64,000 nt of DNA from CAADGY01 sp900696665 (GTDB lineage Bacteria > Acidobacteriota > Terriglobia > Bryobacterales > Bryobacteraceae), in the NCBI GenBank assembly GCA_035063885.1, contig JAPSFM010000018.1, positions 1-64,000 on the forward strand, in the 5' to 3' direction. Below are positions 61,522-64,000 of this stretch, piece by piece. How positions within the stretch are numbered: the stretch's first letter is position 1; every line of letters starts with the position of its first letter. The notes under the pieces are model-generated. The model was not told the DNA's origin and made no database searches. It saw nothing but the letters and a program-made list of their open reading frames with translations. Both the position numbers and the translations under genes were made by a program.

Positions 61522-62602
61522 AGCGGGACTTGCCGTGCTTTGCGCCCTGGCGCTGCGCGCACAGGCTGTGGATACCGTGAAGGTCGCTTCCGGCGGGATC
61601 GAGCGCACTGTTGTCCTGCCCGGTGAATTCCAACCTTTCCAGGCGGTGGACCTTCACGCGCGCGTGACTGGATTCGTTGAATCGGTGAAGGTCGATCGCG
61701 GCAGCATGGTAAGAAGGGGCGACCTTTTGATGACGCTCAGTGCGCCCGAAATGGTGGCGCAGCTTGCGGAAGCGCAGTCGAAAGCGCACGCCGCGGCAGC
61801 CGGAAAGGCCGAAGCCGAGGCCAGACTTGCGGGAATAGCGGCCCGGCACGAACGCCTGAAGAAGGCATCGGAAACGCCAGGGGCAGTCGCAGGTATCGAG
61901 ATCATCGAATCCGGGAAAGAGATGGAGGCGGCGAAAGCGGCTGCGAGCGCGGCAGAGAAGTCCGCCGAAGCGGCACAAGCGTCGCTGGATGTCCTGAAAC
62001 AGCTCGAAAGCTACCTCCATGTCATCGCGCCTTTCGATGGAACCATCACCGGGCGTTATGTGCATCCCGGCGCTTTGGTGGGGCCGGATTCAAACAGCGG
62101 ACCATTGCTGCGGCTGGAGCAGCTCTCGCGCCTGCGGCTCGTCGTTTCTGTCCCGGAGTTGGACGTTGGCGGAATCGTGCCGCGCGCCCGCGTTCCATTT
62201 ACCGTTCCGGCCTACCCGGGCCAACAGTTTTCCGGCATCGTGGCGCGTATTGCCCGGTCCATGGATGTGAAGACGCGCTCGATGCCCGTCGAATTGGACG
62301 TGATGAACCCCACGGTCAGGCTAAGCCCCGGCATGTATCCCCAGGTGGAATGGCCTGTCCGCTCCGGGCGGAATTCCCTGCTTGTTCCGCTCTCCAGCAT
62401 CGCTTCCACGACCGCGCGGAGCTTCGTCATCCGCGTCCGTAACGGCCGCGCCGAGTGGGTGGACGTACGAACCGGCGTGAGGAGCGGCGACCGCGTCGAA
62501 GTCTTCGGCAAACTCTCTGCCGGCGACGAAATCGTATTGCGGGCGAGCGACGAGATCCGTGAAGGCGCGGAACTCGATTCACGCATTGCCGAGCGTCCTT
62601 GA
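61508..62602 (+). CDS. RND efflux periplasmic adaptor (MFP/HlyD family)
   Basis: 364 residues from the ATG at 61508, which overlaps the RND gene by 14 bases; a signal peptide (LAVLCALALRAQA) supports it. The barrel-sandwich halves are visible: FQAVDLHARVTGFVESVKVDRGSMVRRGDLLM and SYLHVIAPFDGTITGRYVHPGALV. The alpha-hairpin is rich in Ala/Glu/Lys (about 95-165), and beta-barrel and membrane-proximal domains follow (LRLVVSVPELDVGG). It joins the RND pump to TolC. The gene order TolC-RND-MFP is the reverse of many operons. Confidence 0.93.
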   Translation: MKVLRAGLAVLCALALRAQAVDTVKVASGGIERTVVLPGEFQPFQAVDLHARVTGFVESVKVDRGSMVRRGDLLMTLSAPEMVAQLAEAQSKAHAAAAGKAEAEARLAGIAARHERLKKASETPGAVAGIEIIESGKEMEAAKAAASAAEKSAEAAQASLDVLKQLESYLHVIAPFDGTITGRYVHPGALVGPDSNSGPLLRLEQLSRLRLVVSVPELDVGGIVPRARVPFTVPAYPGQQFSGIVARIARSMDVKTRSMPVELDVMNPTVRLSPGMYPQVEWPVRSGRNSLLVPLSSIASTTARSFVIRVRNGRAEWVDVRTGVRSGDRVEVFGKLSAGDEIVLRASDEIREGAELDSRIAERP

Positions 62603-62734
62603 ACCAGACCGTTTGCGGCACGGGTGATTGTTCGCGGCACGCGCAAGACCGTTTACTCAACTGACGCGAGCGGCTCAGAACCGGAACCGCGACCGTGAGG
62701 GAGCGAGGGCCGCAACGCGTCTTTCAACAAGCTC
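62603..62734. repeat. Intergenic repeat patch
   Basis: Two short direct-repeat pairs lie within 50 bases: AGACCGTTT at 62606 and 62646, and GCGGCACG at 62615 and 62634. They are followed by a GC-rich run CCGCGACCGTGAGGGAGCG. No gene or terminator stem is seen. From memory, similar GC-rich runs recur between genes in Solibacter-like genomes; that cannot be checked here. Confidence 0.35.
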
Positions 62735-64000
62735 TTAGAGACGGGACGAGTGACCGCCCACCACCCCCTTCAAGTGCTCGTTAACTGTAGCCAGCAGATG
62801 CGCGGGATGGACGGGTTTGGAAATATACCCGTTCATGCCGGCCTCCAGGCAGCGTTCGCGATCGCCGCTCATCGCATGGGCCGTTGTGGCGAGAACCGGT
62901 AGATTGGCCCATCGCGGGTTGGCCCGGATTCGCCGTGTCGCCTCGAGACCGTCCAGCACGGGCATCTGAACATCCATCAGCACCAGGACGAACTCCTCGC
63001 GGTCCAGTGCCGCGATTGCCTGCTCGCCATTGCTGGCTATCACGACCTGGTATCCCGCGCGCCGCAGTGTGGCTGCGATGACCTTTTGATTCACGGGATT
63101 GTCCTCCGCCAGTAGAATGCGCTCACCGGGCGGATGTTTGCATACACCGTCCTTCTTCGAGGAATCCTCCGGTCCGGAAGACGATGCGTGGGCAGCAGGT
63201 TCCAGGGGCAGCTTCACCGTGAAAGTGCTGCCCATGCCGGGTTCGCTGTCGACGCGGAGATCGCCATCGTGCATGTCCACGAGGCTGCGCACGATGGCCA
63301 GCCCCAACCCGGTCCCACCGAAACGGCGGCTGATACTGCCGTCCACTTGAGTGAACTTATCGAAGATATGATCGATCTTGTCATGGGGAATGCCCGGTCC
63401 GGTGTCCATGATCCGTATCACTATGGAGGACGCCGGCTCTGCGAGAGGATGGGCGACCGATACGCTGCACTTCACCCACCCGTTCGACGTGAACTTGACG
63501 GCATTGCTCAATAGATTCACGACAATCTGCCGGAAGCGGAGAGGATCCCCCCACACGAGCCTGGGCACTTCCGGAGAGATCTCCAGGATGAAATCCACTC
63601 CTTTTTGCCGGGCGGCGATCGTGTGCGTCTTGGCCAGGACACCGATCTCGTCCTGAATATCGAATGGAATCCGCTCCAGCGTCATGCGGCCAGCTTCGAT
63701 TTTGGAGAGGTCCAGCAAATCATTCAATAAACCGAGCAAAGAGAGGGCGCAGCGCTGCGCGGTCTCGAGTTGCTCCTGCTGCTCCGGCTCCAACTTGCTG
63801 TCGAGCACGATGCCAATCATCCCCAGAATGCCGCTCATTGGGGTGCGCAACTCGTGCGACATGTTGGCTAAGAACTCGCTTTTTGCCTGGCTGGCGGCAC
63901 AGGCCCGCTCCATGGCGATCTCAAGGGCTTCTGTCCGTTCCTGTATTCTTTGTTCAAGATGTTCCTGGTGCTCGCGGATTTGTTCCCGTGAAGCCAGTAA
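62735..64000 (-). CDS. Hybrid sensor histidine kinase/response regulator, 5' end outside the window
   Basis: At least 421 residues; the frame stays open to the right edge and a coiled-coil linker (REQIREHQEHLEQRIQERTE) precedes the ATG at 63913, so the start lies beyond. The dimerisation/phosphoacceptor helix is FLANMSHELRTPMSGI (H-box). The ATP-binding domain follows with N, G1 (DTGPGIP) and G2 (GGTGLGLAIV) boxes. A receiver domain (ILLAEDNPVNQKV, phospho-acceptor D in VLMDVQMP, SKPVHP lysine) ends the protein. A sensor part would be upstream. The input and output partners are not visible. Confidence 0.93.
   Translation of the reverse strand, partial: LLASREQIREHQEHLEQRIQERTEALEIAMERACAASQAKSEFLANMSHELRTPMSGILGMIGIVLDSKLEPEQQEQLETAQRCALSLLGLLNDLLDLSKIEAGRMTLERIPFDIQDEIGVLAKTHTIAARQKGVDFILEISPEVPRLVWGDPLRFRQIVVNLLSNAVKFTSNGWVKCSVSVAHPLAEPASSIVIRIMDTGPGIPHDKIDHIFDKFTQVDGSISRRFGGTGLGLAIVRSLVDMHDGDLRVDSEPGMGSTFTVKLPLEPAAHASSSGPEDSSKKDGVCKHPPGERILLAEDNPVNQKVIAATLRRAGYQVVIASNGEQAIAALDREEFVLVLMDVQMPVLDGLEATRRIRANPRWANLPVLATTAHAMSGDRERCLEAGMNGYISKPVHPAHLLATVNEHLKGVVGGHSSRL

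Noticed and set aside
1..64000. CRISPR arrays, insertion sequences, prophage or conjugation genes
   Set aside because: I saw no regularly spaced repeats, transposase, integrase or tail/portal genes on either strand.

Overview
The window is GC-rich bacterial chromosome, densely coded on both strands, with no plasmid, phage, insertion-sequence or CRISPR signature. The gene set points to an Acidobacteriota bacterium, most likely of the Solibacter/Bryobacter group. It carries several Oar-like TonB-dependent receptors with an N-terminal carboxypeptidase-regulatory domain, bacillithiol synthesis (BshC), lipid A acyltransferases (LpxA, LpxD, so a Gram-negative envelope), Tat-type Gfo/Idh/MocA oxidoreductases, a neutral-ceramidase-like protein and a YncE/phosphoesterase fusion. 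The assignment is an inference from gene families; no rRNA is present.

Layout. 1-13.5 kb: end of an unknown gene, a double hairpin, a PLP Cys/Met enzyme, a heparinase-like lipoprotein, a small HTH protein, a 3-hydroxyisobutyrate-dehydrogenase-like enzyme, an apparent uncharacterised small RNA with its own promoter and terminator, dxr-rseP, a NIPSNAP protein divergent from a YncE/phosphoesterase protein, an Hsp20 with a near-consensus promoter, and an MFS transporter. 13.5-23.8 kb: a TonB C-terminal remnant, a PAS-GAF-GGDEF-EAL protein, a ZIP transporter, the ltaE-hemW-cyaY operon divergent from bshC, an HpaI-type aldolase, tRNA-Leu(CAA), a ceramidase-like protein and a decayed MFS remnant. 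23.8-31.4 kb: an operon of ECF sigma factor, zinc-finger anti-sigma-like membrane protein, 1089-residue TonB receptor and a secreted protein of unknown function.

31.4-43.3 kb is a catabolic neighbourhood: a GntR/FCD regulator divergent from two amidohydrolases and an esterase; a minus-strand operon of an enolase-superfamily enzyme, an internally deleted TonB receptor and a D-2-hydroxyacid dehydrogenase; and a divergent MFS transporter, a creatininase-family enzyme, a dead esterase and a mono-haem protein. It looks like uptake and breakdown of a carboxylated or sugar-acid substrate, with visible decay (one dead esterase, one gutted receptor). 43.3-52.4 kb: Gfo/Idh/MocA oxidoreductase, YtcJ-like amidohydrolase, uvrC, a TPR protein, a P-loop NTPase coupled to lpxD, divergent lpxA, and a DUF438/hemerythrin/PAS protein. 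52.4-64 kb: a TonB receptor divergent from a Gfo/Idh/MocA oxidoreductase across a palindrome, a PadR-controlled TolC-RND-MFP efflux operon with a palindrome over its promoter and start, an intergenic repeat patch, and a hybrid histidine kinase cut by the window edge.

The observations I would follow first are the putative C-rich small RNA at about 5535-5626, the sigma/anti-sigma/TonB/secreted-protein operon, and the in-frame internally deleted TonB receptor at 36748-37830. No complete, clearly new multi-gene system could be proven from sequence alone.
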